This document shows positions 46,680 through 59,083 of a stretch of 64,000 nt of DNA, one piece after another (position 1 is the first letter of the stretch; each line of letters starts with the position of its first letter). This DNA comes from Liolophura sinensis (taxonomy: Eukaryota; Mollusca; Polyplacophora; Chitonida; Chitonidae), in the NCBI RefSeq assembly GCF_032854445.1, contig NC_088302.1, positions 25,061,788 to 25,125,787 of the forward strand, given 5' to 3'. A model generated the notes under the pieces. The model did no database searches. It was given only the letters and a program-made list of their open reading frames with translations, and was not told the DNA's origin. Position numbers and translations under genes: made by a program.

Positions 46680-47150
46680 AGCAGAGCGCCGAGATTCTGA
46701 ACGCTCTGTCCATATTTATTTACGAGAGAATTATACTCTTTGTAAAGTTTGAGCAAAGGGGTTTGATGGAAAAACCTTGACACACTGGTATCTACAGTAA
46801 TAAACTGTGATGTTGGTTGAAAACGTCACCCAACACACAGGATCTAACAAATGCTTCAAGGCGAGATATGTACACGCCATATGCAGGACCCTTCGCTATA
46901 TTGCTGTCCAAGTAAGGATAAATGACAATGTCAAAATTAAAACTATCCCTCTTATTGTAGAGTCTGTGAGAAAGGAAACCGTTTTGGTCTTTGTGCAAAT
47001 ATAGATCCAGATAAGACTTACCATCTCGAGAGTCTGTGATTTTATTTAAATTCATCGAAGGTGGGTAAAATAACTTTCCCAGCCGTTGCTATGTATGGAT
47101 TGTTTAAAGCTAGCAGATCATCATTTAGTGGGTCAGAAAGATCGGACCTG
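46680..47150 (-). pseudogene. Relic of a retroelement reverse-transcriptase domain
   Basis: On the minus strand, DDLLALNNPYI (about 47110-47080), SYLDLYLH, LYNKRDSFNFDIVIYPYLDS and SPAYGVYISRL-like text (here GPAYGVYISRLEAFVRSC) follow in the order of a reverse transcriptase seen in many marine invertebrate genomes. A downstream block near 46690-46750 (LVNKYGQSVQNL) continues it. There is a stop plus a one-base shift near 47050, so it is dead. I do not assign a clade. Confidence 0.7.
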
Positions 47151-47614
47151 GTGAGGATTACTCCTTAATAGTTTCTGCATATTGTCGTATTTTTATGAGA
47201 ACAGGTATAGGCACAATTTGCATCCATCGGAGTACATAGATGTTACTAATGAGAAATTCAAGCAACTCGATGCATATCGAAGCATTCTATGAATCGTAAC
47301 CCTTGTATGTAGTGGAACTGAAGAAGTCTGTGTTCCCTTTGACGTTAATTTAGCGGTGACCAGTTTTATTGAACACCGATATAATTAATGACAAAATTTT
47401 ATGTATTGAATCTCTTTGAGGTATAGTAGTATAGAGAATGGAGAAATCCTAAGTACCGAATCTACATACAGTTGACACCCGAACTTTTACCAATTACACA
47501 ACAGTACTTTTTCCAAAATAACTGTACTTTATCTTATCTTATACAGCTTTCATTAAGAGAGTAGATACATGTTTGGTGGTACTGCTTCTTGATCCCACAA
47601 TACAGCGTATGAAG

Positions 47615-47815
47615 TGAAGATATGGCTGCAATACAAATCCAGTTGAGTATAAGGGAAGAGGTGGCTACAGTAACTGTCCAGTTGAGTATAAGGGAAGGTG
47701 TGGCTACAGTAATAGTCCAGTTGAGTATAAGGGAAGGTGTGGCTACAGTAATAGTCCAGTTGAGTATAAGTGACGGATTGGCTGCAATAAAAAATCCGGA
47801 TGAGTGTATTTGAAG
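47615..47815. repeat. 39-bp minisatellite
   Basis: About five copies of ccagttgagtataagggaag followed by gtgtggctacagtaata. A 39-bp period keeps frames open on both strands. Flanks 47160-47610 and 47820-48985 show nothing recognisable. Confidence 0.88.
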
Positions 47816-48989
47816 GTTTGGTTGCGATGAAAATCTAATGTGTATAAGCGAAGGTGAGAAATGAAAAAAATAATGAGGTGAAATAGGTGAAGAGTGTAAA
47901 GGGAAGAAGGGAGAATGCACAGAAGAAAGAAGAAAAAGAACTTATATCCCACCCACTGCCTTTCAATGCATTTTCAATGAAATAAATAAGAAGTACAAAA
48001 TATGATGAGTCATATAGACTAATACTACCGTTATATTAAAGATGCAAATAAAACTTAAAAGAGAGACGTAAAGGACATAACTTTTCTAATTCCACGTACG
48101 TTGATAGTCACGATTTCTGGTCCTCAGGCGTCCGAGAATGTGGCCATCACTGGAACAAACACATTTATAGATTAGAAACCAGTTGCTGTTGCAGGCCTGG
48201 GATTGGTTACACTGCACTGCCCCGAAACTTATTGTAACAAACTATACAAGTATAGATTAAAATGGTATACTTGCGTGGAAATAGTGCCAAAAAAGAACAT
48301 CACCCTAGTGTTGGTCATTAGTGATCACTTGTACAGCCGTCGTTTTTATTATTACAAAATGACCCGTGGGAAATTGTATTTCATTATTTCGATGCGTCAT
48401 GACCAAGTATATGTAATTCTAAATAAACTTGTCAGTGAGGCACGAAATTAGCTTTTGCTAAAAAAAGAACAATTCTAGATCTAACTCTACATGAATATCA
48501 TCTTTACACTATGCAAGATACAGTTCACCCTTCTGAAAATATTGTTCGTTTCGCCCTAGTATTTTACTAGTATTAGCTTGTGTTAAATCCGTGCTTCTTA
48601 AAAGGGGACAACACTTGTCAAGTGAGCAATCGCCATTACATGGTGGTCTCCCTTCCACTGGAGTTTTGCCTATGGCCAAAATACACACCCCCCTATTGCT
48701 TGTCGATATTTGCAACTCAGTCCTATGTGTTTTTGTGCAACTGTATTGAGAACGCTGCTCAGTATTGGCAATCTTAGCTGATAAACCGCCGTGATCTAAA
48801 AACAGGCTTTTGTTCATAATACCTTTTTTACATCACTATCTGAAATAAATAGTATGTGTGTTGTATTAGGTGAGACTGAAAATTCACCAATATCATTTCT
48901 GATACTTTAGTGAAGACATGTATTCTAGTTCCCGAAAGAAGTCATCAAAACTTAGCCAAACTGACACTTCTGCAAAAGGTTTGGGACGC

Positions 48990-49265
48990 CTTCGGTGGTG
49001 GCGTAATGGTTAAAGCATCAGTCTCAAAGTCGAAAGACCCGAGATCAAACCCGGGTAGTGTCATACAGAAGAATTCAAAAGTAGTACTTGTTGATGACTG
49101 GCGCTCAGCACTGAGATTTCTGGTGTCTTCGGCACGATATTTCATTGACAGCAGCATTTAATCGGCATGGACTCGCGCTGTCATCAGATGACACAATATA
49201 TATACACACACCTAATAACTCCTCGTCGTCATATGACTGAAAAATTGTTAATTAAACTAAACCCC
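48990..49265 (+). mobile_element. SINE family B-like copy, plus orientation
   Basis: tRNA-like head: ggtggtggcgtaatggttaa (A box) and cccgagatcaaacccggg (B box). The tail gtcatatgactgaaaaattg and aaaccccaagta is shared with the copies at 17902 and 29622. The middle part differs, so it may be a separate subfamily. Confidence 0.8.
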
Positions 49266-49769
49266 AAGTACACATGCATACACATATACATGCACAAATT
49301 AACTAACTTTATAACAATAATAATAGAATAGATATGTCACTGACGCAAAGTACATCCCATCCCGATCTTTGAATGCTCTTGCTGATCAACCAGTTAAGAT
49401 AGGCAGGATATTGGAAAGTGGCAGTTATGTGCTTTTTATTTGTCAGCTCTGAGTTATCCATGGAGCTATGATGTAGTAAACAGAGACCCTCGACCTATGA
49501 GAGGTCCCAGGGGTCCGGCAATCAGGTTAAGATGCAAAGACTGCTTGCTGACGGACGGGCGCACCAGAGAGGAACAAATGACGTGGGCAGTTTCTTATCC
49601 AAGTCTTTAAACCATGCTCTCAGTGTATACAGGTTGGCCAGCCAGTTCAATTTTGTGTGCGGTAGATGCCGGGTTCCATCGATTACGTGTGGCCGTTTGG
49701 TAATTATCACGTTCATGACGCTGCCGTCGCTGCTCTAGTTAAAACGCCCCATGCTGTTGTCTAATGCAT

Positions 49770-50195
49770 TCTGTAACTGCTTAAACCGGGATTCTACTGG
49801 TGGATAAGGTATCCGCGAGATCAGCTTCCTTCGCTTTGCTGAACAGCATGTTATTGTTTATTAGATGTAATAACAAAGCAGCATTTTGAGCAGTTCATTT
49901 AGGTCAGTGACGTCTACTGAATTGCAATTAATATCTCTGCATTTTTACCTCATTCTACTTGAGCCATGGTGTTTGAGGATGTAAAAGTTTCTACTATTTA
50001 AGCAGCTGCATGAACAGTTAGATGTCACGATTACTTGTGGCAATTTGCAAACAACGTGTACCGCACTATGTAATTCTAGAAAAGTGACCTTTGACATATT
50101 GCAAGCAAGACCTCTGTGTTTCTTACGTAAATGTCCTTAAAATACATAAATAATTTGTCACTATTAAAGCATTTACATAAACAGTTGGAACCAAA
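49770..50195. repeat. Dispersed repeat, copy 1 of 2
   Basis: About 425 bp similar to 55553-55980 in the same orientation. Shared words include gtatccgcgagatc, ccatggtgtttgaggatgta and tgcatgaacagtt. No coding potential and no recognised element type. Confidence 0.75.
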
Positions 50196-52490
50196 CTCCA
50201 ACTGAGGTAAATTGACAAAATGTCGTATTTCATCGACTAGTGACCATTTGGTATCTGTAACAATGCCGTCGCTGCACTGTGTCGACTATTTATGCCGTAA
50301 GTCTTTTATATTAATGTCATTTATTCCTGAAAGATTTCTGCAATTAATTGTCAGATCAATAAATGAATTGATCAAATGTTTATAATTAAAATCTTAATTA
50401 TTCCATGACAGTCGCTTGCTTTGGACAAATTGCTCAAAGAATGAAGACAGAATTAATGGGTGAAGTGAGTGGGAAGGGATTCGGATTTTTTTATCGCTGA
50501 CGGGATTAAAATATGTGTTTACATTTTCGGTTATTGAACTCTCGCCAGACAATTTCAAGCAAATAAATCACGAAGCATGCAGGTAACAGGTTTGGTGATA
50601 AATCTCAACTGGTATATTGAATACAGATATAGATTGGATTCTTCTGTTGTGTAAACGTTAACTTAGTCAAGGTCTTCGTGACCTTGAGATCGACAGCCGT
50701 GTCTTTCTGTCATCGACCTCTGTGACCTTTACATCAACACGTGGTTCACTCGCATTTAATCTCTAAAGATCTGAGCGAGTCCTCCGGCAAGGCTTACACA
50801 ATTCATATACATTAATGAAATAACGATCACTGTCAATTTGAGAATGAACACGTCAGCAGCATTACGCTTCGGTAGACGTCATTGGTAAATATCAGAGGAA
50901 TCGCTACAGCAGTTCCTCTCGGTGGACATCTACATGCAAAAGGGATCGGTATAATCCTCGCAACAACGCGATTATTGTAAACCAGATGTAGACATCTTAA
51001 CAACATATATACATAAGCATAAGCAAATCCATAATGTAACAGGTGGTGTATAGAAAAGGGCAGCCTCGGTGAATTCTATAATCTTTTATATGATTCATAC
51101 AGACCAAAATCGACAAAACCTTTAAGAGGATTAGTGGGCAACAGCCTTCGGAATTAGATGATCCATGGTTTAATTTGAAGCAGTGCATTATACATCTGAC
51201 CACGCCAGACGGTGGTCAGCACGAAGGCCCGTGGGATTTACTGACCAGTCACACCGATAATAGAGACTTCAGAACGTCCAGAGAACAGGGTTCAATCACA
51301 GGTCCCAGCACCACGAAGCAAATCTGGAACTTTTGAACCCGAGGGTTGTTATAAAATTAACACGGTGGTGTCTTCGCTCTGACTGAGACGCGAAGAAGTA
51401 TGTGCAACCCACCTCAAACAACTACGTAAAAATATTTAATTATATGAGAAAAGTTGAGAAAGAATAGAAAAAAAAGCAAACAATAAAAAACAACCAAAAC
51501 AAACTTACAAACCAACAAAAGATGAAGACCCCCCCCCCTCTAAAAAAAAAAATAAATAAAAAAGAAAAAAAGAAAAAAACAAAAATAAAAAAATGTATCA
51601 GCCAGAGCCTGGACTCAAGCGCTAACTGTCTGGGGATCAAGCCGAATTAAAAATACACAGAAAACATCCAAAAAAATGACAAAATGCTCAAGATTCTGTT
51701 GGTGGATACGTGTTTTGCCCTCATTCAGCTCTGTGTTCTGTACAATGCCGTCTTATTTAGTCTTCTGAAGCTTAACTCGTTCGACAAGTGTGATGCACTT
51801 CCGTAATTGCTTCACCAAATCCGCCAGCATTCATTTGCCCACTTCTTGTTTCCAGTGTTTTCCATCCCTCGCAGTAGATTTTAATGACGTCAGGTCTGTC
51901 GCGAATGTACACGCGTCAAAGCATTCTCTTTCCAAAGGTCGGAGGCATGGAAGCGAGTCTCCGTAAATATGGAAATTCCGGGAGACGGGAGATGGAAAAC
52001 CGTTAACAAGATTGTGCTCGGAAACCGAAACATTGCATGGAGAGGTGAAGGAGTAAATTAATTTAGCGTACAGCTTTGAGCGTGTCTGGAATACGTAATC
52101 ATATGGATGCTATTTATGTAGTTCCATCGGACGCCGTTAGGTGGAGTGTCATGAAGAGCGAGGCCACATGTGTCTTTATATTGTATGAAGCATAGCGCCA
52201 AACTGTCGACCTTTAACTGTCACACCTGACCAAATTTTACGCTGACAGTAACTCAAGAAAGAAAATACATGACGAAGGGAACTAAACCAGTGACTACGAC
52301 ATGGTGCTAAATGGTATCTATTTGTATATAACGTGTGAGGTATGATAGATACCAAATGGTCGTTCTAATTACAAAATAGTAGCTTCACAAGAACCAACTG
52401 TTTGGACAAAACTGCAATGTAAATAAACATTGTGACATTTTTTCCATAATGTGAATGGCTGGAACCCGTCATATCCTGCATCTGCTTCAA
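50196..52490. other. Intergenic, no gene seen
   Basis: Contains an A-rich simple-sequence block (51425-51600) and a nuclear-receptor-like palindrome (50667-50687). Otherwise nothing recognisable. Confidence 0.6.
50667..50687. promoter_or_regulatory. Palindrome of two TCAAGGTC half-sites
   Basis: tcaaggtc, five bases, gaccttga: a perfect inverted pair matching the extended half-site bound by ERR/SF-1-type nuclear receptors. Another tgaccttt half-site lies at 50723-50730. Function is inference only. Confidence 0.3.
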
Positions 52491-52499
52491 CTTATTTCC

Positions 52500-52775
52500 G
52501 GGGGTCTCCGTGGCTCGGTTAGTTAGCGCACTAGCGCAGGGTAATGAGCTAGGAGTCCCTCACTAATGCGGTCGCTGTGAGCTCAAGTCCAGCTCATGCT
52601 GGTTTCCTCTCCGGCAGTATGTGGGAAGGTCTGACAGCAACCTGCGGATGATCGTGTGTTTTCCCCGGGCTCTGCCCCGTTTCCTTCCACCATAATGCTG
52701 GCCGCCATCGTATAAGGGAAATATTCTTGAGCACGGCGTAAAACACCAAATCATCAAATAAATAAATAAATCAAA
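52500..52775 (+). mobile_element. Full-length SINE family A copy with 8-bp target duplication
   Basis: 276 bp from ggggtctccgtggctcggtt (A box), via gtgagctcaagtccagctca (B box) and ggctctgccccgtttccttc, to a TAAA tail. It is flanked by ttatttcc at 52492-52499 and 52776-52783. This is the best reference copy of the family in the window. Confidence 0.9.
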
Positions 52776-52999
52776 TTATTTCCTGACTTGAAATAAGATT
52801 ACTGGTTTCAAGCCTGAACAGGTCTGCATCAGTTGCCTGGACTATAAAGTCTGTCCAATAAAGTTGAATTCCTAACAACGTTAATACTGTTTCGAAACGA
52901 ACACTGGAAATGGTATGCATTAACATATGGTCTAGAAAGACATCTACAATTTGATTAAGTCACGTACAGAAGTTAGTTAAACATTTTACTTACCATTCT

Positions 53000-53335
53000 C
53001 ATGAAGCACGTTGCTACATTTCCCTGGTATCTATCCCGTAAAACACGTTGCCACATTTCCCTGGTATCTGTCCCGTAAAACACGTTGCTACATTTTCCTT
53101 GTATCTATCCCGTAAAACACGTTGCCACATTTCCCTGGTATCTGTCCCGTAAAACACGTTGCTACATTTTCCTTGTATCTATCCCGTAAAACACGTTGCC
53201 ACATTTCTCTGATATTTATCTCGTAAAACACGTTGCTGCATTTCCCTGGTAACTGTCTCGTAAAACACGTTGTTACATTTCCCTGGTATCTTTCTCGTAA
53301 AACACATTGCTACATTTCCCTGGTATCACGTTGCC
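53000..53335. repeat. 37-bp minisatellite
   Basis: About nine copies of cgtaaaacacgttgccacat followed by ttccctggtatctgtcc. Confidence 0.9.
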
Positions 53336-53659
53336 ACTCTTTATTGAAACCTACACCTACTTAATTTAATTTTATTTTCTTTGAAAATGGATATACACGG
53401 AGTTTGGTTAAAGTGGCTGAATTCACAATCGAGAGAGGCAAAATAATAACAATTTTTAACCAACCAATCTGCTACATTGTGTTGAGGTAGGAAAGTAGGT
53501 TTAATCCTTTGCAATCATTAATTTCTAGCTGAAAATTAACGGATGACACGGATAAAGATAATCTTTTCCGCCTTGATTAAACCAGACAAAAGGTATGAAG
53601 TTTTTTTGTTCATTTAAGCTTTTTCGATGACGATTGGTGAAATGTTCACTTAACACTTC

Positions 53660-53915
53660 TGTGTTATATGTACGAGAGAACAATAACCAGTAGTTGTGTT
53701 ACATGTACGAGAGAACAATAACCAATAGCTGTGCTACATGTACGAGAGAACAATAGCTGTGTTACACGTACGAGAGAACAATAGGTGTGTTGCATGTACG
53801 AGAGAACAATAACCAATAGCTGTGTTACATGTACGAGAGAACAATAACCAATAGCTGTGTTACACGTACGAGAGAACAATAGCCAATAGCTGTGTTACAT
53901 GTACAAGAGAACAAT
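53660..53915. repeat. 35-bp minisatellite
   Basis: About seven copies of acatgtacgagagaacaata followed by accaatagctgtgtt. The minus-strand ORF over it is an artefact. Confidence 0.9.
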
Positions 53916-55552
53916 AGTCAACCGGGCATGGGACTGAGTCTCTATTACGCGGAAAATGTACTCCGTTTTTAATCTGCTTGTTAACACTAGAGTGCCGTCT
54001 GTCCCCCCGAGAATGGTAAACCCAGAAATACACACAAGCTACATAAAAGCAGACGACAGGCCATCCTGTAAACTATTTTCATATGTTATCATTTGCCAAA
54101 ATCGAGGAAAGGCGGAAAACAAAGGTTACTTATATATAGAGGCTTTAAGTGATTGATGGAAAGAAACATTCAAGGACGTGTACAATATTATGAAGTCCCT
54201 CAGGTCTTTGATTTGTCTTCTTCTAGGTAAAATGTCAGATATATATATAACTGAATGGTAGATTGACGGATTGAGGGACTTCTAGTCCAGTCATGCTAGT
54301 GAAGGAAGCTTTATTCAATAATAGGTCAATTATGTATATTGATGGGGGAAACTGGAATGTCACGAGTAAACCACCTGCCTGTGGCAAGTAACTGACGAAC
54401 TTTATGATGTTTGGCAGTACGGCGTGGAATAAGGAAAAGTATTCTGGAAAAACTCGGCTTTTCATGTGTAATTCTGGCAAAGTATCTTGTAATACGTTGT
54501 CTGACATTTGAGACAGACAGGTGGATGAGTTTAACTGGAGAAGGGATATCTTTTATGTGCCGGTAATACTGCACCAGAGGAACGCTTTGTATACGCACTC
54601 AATAATTACCTTGCCCGAAATCGAAAACTCAAAAAGGAAAAAAATATCTTAGCTCCTAACGGCAACTTCCTTTTACCTTCATCATTTCGAAACAATACTG
54701 AAAGCGTTTCACTGAAATGTGATTATAAAAGCGTGCTGTGAAGCAGGTTGGAATTCCCGCATCTTTGTTGACCGGTGGGATGTTATACAGCGACCTCTCA
54801 TTTGGATTTAACAAATATCTTAAGGGCAATATTACATAAGCTTCACACAAACGATTTTGCTCATTGCTTATTCTTTAAGACTGGCGAGAGGCAACATATA
54901 TGTGTGGCTTAATTACCGAAAGAATAAATCGGCTTTCATTAACTGAGGATGGGTCCCCGGGCTCTGCCCGTTTTCCTCCAACTGCTGGAATCGTGCTGTT
55001 GCACAGAAAAATACTCTGCATTAACTGTTAGTTGCCCAGCTTTTATTTGTGTGCAATAATGTGTTTAATGTAGCGAATTACCGCTACGCTAATGAGGGGA
55101 CTATGCGTTTGAATCTTTCTGTGGACCTACAACAAGACAGGAACGTTATATAAGGTGAAAGAACCGAAATACAAGTTATGTAATAATCTCAGCCTTATCC
55201 TTGGTGATACTGGTGGCTTGCACGAACTCCTGGAAACAATCGGTCCTGCCTACATACTCCTTACAGCGCAGAAATACAGAAATCTTGGACGGCGCGAAGG
55301 TCACCGTAAAGTTACGGCGATCAGGCAGGAAGTGATGTCAGAAAACACAAAAAATCAACCTGTGTTTCAAACCTTTGTTTCCAATAATACTTTAAGCGCA
55401 TGATTCTAACCAACTGATGGAACAACTTTATTGCAGAGTACTGATGAAATACTTCCGCTCGAGGACACCAGTGGTGAGGACAAGCGTAAAAAAAGCTTAT
55501 GTGCGTCGCACATGCTCTGAAGGTTGAGCCTATCTACAGGTGGCAGTGGTGT
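53916..55552. other. Intergenic, no gene recognised
   Basis: Two overlapping 90-codon minus-strand ORFs (54235-54598) have no signature I know. A SINE family A scrap (gggctctgcccgttttcctc) sits near 54957. Confidence 0.5.
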
Positions 55553-55980
55553 AAAGTTTTTATAACTGCACTGGCCTGGTTTCTGCTGGTGGACTATGTA
55601 TCCGCGAGATCCCGTCTCTGTGCTTTGCTTCGTGTTATTTCTTATTAGATCTGATGATAAAACAACATTTTGAGTAGTTCATCTAGATATTAATTGAATT
55701 TGAATTCCAATTAATATCTCTGTTGTTTTCCTCATTCTACTTCAGCCATGGTGTTTGAGGATGTAAGAGTTTCTATTATTTAAGCAATTGCATGAACAGT
55801 TGTATGTCATGATTACATATGACAATTTGCCAACCAAGTGTACCACATTATGTAATTCTACAACAATGACGTCTGGTATATTACAAGTAACACCAGTGTA
55901 TATTTTAGCTAAATATCCTGAAGTCGTAATCCACCACTATTAAAACATTTCCGCGAGCAGTTAGAACATATTTTCAGCCT
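55553..55980. repeat. Dispersed repeat, copy 2 of 2
   Basis: Diverged partner of 49770-50195, same orientation, about 5.8 kb away. Confidence 0.75.
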
Positions 55981-55984
55981 TGGA

Positions 55985-56800
55985 ATTGCGTCTTGTCTTT
56001 TAGAATCCAACCTTGTTTTCATATTAAGAAAATATCTAGACGGTTTGTCTAAAAAACAGAGCGCTGCAGGAAACAGTGTGACATTCTGATCTTCCACCAA
56101 ACATTAGATCTTACACGCAGAAATCTACAATGACGTTTAACAACATCTTTAAAGAATCTCTTTTTGGTAATTATCGATCAAACTGTTATGTTGCTGTCAT
56201 TAGGCTGTGAAACGTTAGTAAACATGAAAGGTATAAGACAGGGTGTTTGAAATCTGCACCGAGGGGAAAAGCTTTATTTCTAGCACAGACTAGTGTCTTC
56301 AGATGTAAAGGATGGTCGACTTGCAATCGTAAGCAACTGGGAACAACTCGACGCAGTCGATTTACGCCTAGCGCGTATGTCGAAAAGTTTGACAAAACCT
56401 TACGATCGCGAGCATCTTGCGGCGCCTGATCAGATTCCGTTTTCGGTGGATCAACTACGACTGGCGGCAACTTCCAGTCGCACGGTCGATCTACACCGGT
56501 TTAAGAGACCGTCTTGTGATAATTTTACCACACTTTAATGAATGGTACACAAAACAATTGGTGATGACTTTCTCACGTGAGGTTTTTTTTCACCTAGATA
56601 ACATCGGTGAATTTTACGGTTTAATGAAACCGTAATGTCAGAAGTAAAACAGTGCCCCTAATCAGGAAAACAACAACCTAACTGATATAAAGCAGCAGCG
56701 AAATCGACGACAAATTGATTCGAGCGTGCGACCTCACTGATGAAGGGTTGATCGGATAAGACGATTTAGCTTAAAGCATACCTGAAGCGCTTGGTTTTTA
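55985..56800. other. Intergenic with a CpG-richer patch (about 56240-56530)
   Basis: The patch is rich in CpG and Pu/Py-balanced sequence compared with its AT-rich flanks, and both strands have 60-95-codon open frames. I recognise no protein in any of them. Confidence 0.4.
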
Positions 56801-56804
56801 TTTC

Positions 56805-56990
56805 TGATTTATTTTATTTATTTGATTGGTGTTTTCCGCCGTAATCAAGAATAATTCACTTATACGATGGAGATCAGCATTATGTTGGGAGGAAACCGGG
56901 CCAATGGAAACCCATGACCTTTCCAGGTTGCTGGAAGACCTTCCCACGTAAGGCCGGAAGGGAAGCCCAGCATGGGCTGGACGTTTCTAA
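56805..56990 (-). repeat. SINE family A copy, intergenic
   Basis: ttgattggtgttttccgccg, cttatacgatggagatcagc, then ccaggttgctggaagacctt. The head is largely lost. Confidence 0.78.
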
Positions 56991-58715
56991 GTTTAGTATG
57001 TGGCCAAACACATGAATGTACAAAAGGATTCTCAGCTTTCATCTTGGGGCGTAAAATTTTCTACACTTTTCTTACGGTCCAGTTGGTCAGTCCAGAAATT
57101 AATTTGCCTTATGTGGTGACGTCAGCGGCGATGAGCATGAGAATATTGCCGAGCCTTTATGGAAAATATGCATAAAATAGAAGGTGTACTAAGAAGTATA
57201 AAATACGTCTAAACAATGAATAAAGCGTACGTATATGTATCCAGTATTCATAGAAAAATATAATCTAGACACCGTTTCACTTTTGTGACCTCAATTTCTG
57301 CCTGACCGTCGTGACCCCAGTTACCCTGGCGTTTTTCGATATTTATGTGCTGTAATGAGTACGGTAAGAAGCAAGCAAACCCGTGTTAATAATAAATGAC
57401 TCAGTCCATTCATTTAGCACAGTAAATAACCCATCACGGTAGAGGTTGTGCTTTTTCCTTGGAAAACTTTCGCATGCTTATGTAAAATACTTCATGAAAG
57501 GTTTATGAACTAGGCTTGGAGGATATTATCTTTTTTTGATAGAAGATTCATGGCTTTGTCGGGAACACGCTAATTGAACCAGGTACGCCAGGCGCCTTGA
57601 TATTGATCACCAGCTTTCATGTCCAGGTTTGTATGTATGAGTTATGCTATGCATTTTAAAGTTAGGTAACTGATCACACGATGTCATGTTAAGGTGAACG
57701 ACTATAAGATCGATCATTCTTACGTATAACACGTATAATATTGTTTTGTTGCACTGGTGTCTCGACACCAACCAATCAACACAACGTATGTTCACTTTGT
57801 TTAGTAACACATGATTCTGTTTATCTTTATTCACATGCTGTATTTCACCGTCTTTTAGCTGGCGAACGCATGTGACACAATCTAGTTCAGTTTGGATGCA
57901 CTAAAAACACTGATGAGGACGTGACTGGTGTCAAGATGTTAATGCATTACCAAGGACCTTTTAACAAAAGATTCTGTGCTATGAATCGAGTTGTTTATCG
58001 TGTAGACCCATTCTGGTCCATCCTAAAGCTTTTTCTGTGAATGCGGAAAAAGTCACATAGACATAACTGGCGGATATTTCCTAAATATTTCATAAATGTG
58101 TATTCCTGTCAAAGACTATGTTTGGCTCTACGAAAACCTGTATGCTGTAATCGACTTACAATATGTATTTTTAAGGCTGGCTAGTTTAAAAGTGTTTCCG
58201 ACATTCAGTCCACCTTAACCCTAATGTGTGTGGCATATCAAAATATAACCAGTCCAAATTCATTCCGACAATTGTTTATTTATCAGTTTATCAATCACTT
58301 TATCAATTGTTAATTGTTCTTTTGAATTGGCATAAAGAAATTTGTGGAAGGTTAATCCATATGGTTTGTGCGACTCAAAATAGAACGAGTTACTCAAGAC
58401 AGTTGAATACCATGTCCTACGTTGTGACTTTGAGGGTAGAGTTTAGGACGTCTGAAAGGGAAATAAAAAAAAAGTACGTGGGTAGGTATACCAGAAAACT
58501 CCGGATTCTCGTGCATTTTCCCCTGGGTTTGTTTCCTCCCACCATAACGCTGGCAAAATTCCGCAAACGAAACACATGTAAGATGTAAGATACAGTTAAC
58601 CAGAATGTAGATACCTTGACTTTGTCAAGGGAGGTTGCGTGTGTTCAAGCTGATGACCTAAAAACAGGCCGCGTCAAGACAGCTGCTCCACGACGGTAAA
58701 TGAGGCGCAAGCGTG
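56991..58715. other. Intergenic, no gene seen
   Basis: Only chance ORFs. A SINE scrap lies near 58515-58555, and a short perfect palindrome (ccttgac, 3 bases, gtcaagg) at 58614-58630. Confidence 0.6.
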
Positions 58716-58716
58716 A

Positions 58717-59083
58717 AAGCGATTCGGTTTATCGGATTAGGATATAAAAGTTAGGGATATACTATCGATTCGGTTTATCGGATTAGGATATAAAAGTTAG
58801 TGATATACTATCGATTAGGTTTATCGGAATAGGATATAAAAGTTAGGGATATACTATCGATTAGGTTTATCGGATTAGGATATAAAAGTTAAGGATATAC
58901 TATCGATTCGGTTTATCGGATTAGGATATAAAAGTTAGGGATATACTAGCGATTCGGTTTATCGGATTAGGATATAAAAGTTAGGGATATACTATCGATT
59001 CGGTTTATCGGATTAGGATATAAAAGTTAGTGATATACTATCGATTCGGTTTATCGGATTAGGATATAAAAGTTAGTTACACA
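58717..59083. repeat. 46-bp minisatellite carrying a TATA-like word in each unit
   Basis: Eight copies of gattcggtttatcggattag followed by gatataaaagttagggatat and actatc. Confidence 0.92.

Noticed and set aside
47534-47920. 128-codon minus ORF
   Set aside because: Generated by the 39-bp minisatellite, a multiple of 3. No signature outside the repeat.
54235-54598. Two overlapping 90-codon minus ORFs
   Set aside because: No motif I recognise and no splice or promoter context. They could be part of a decayed element, but I cannot support it.
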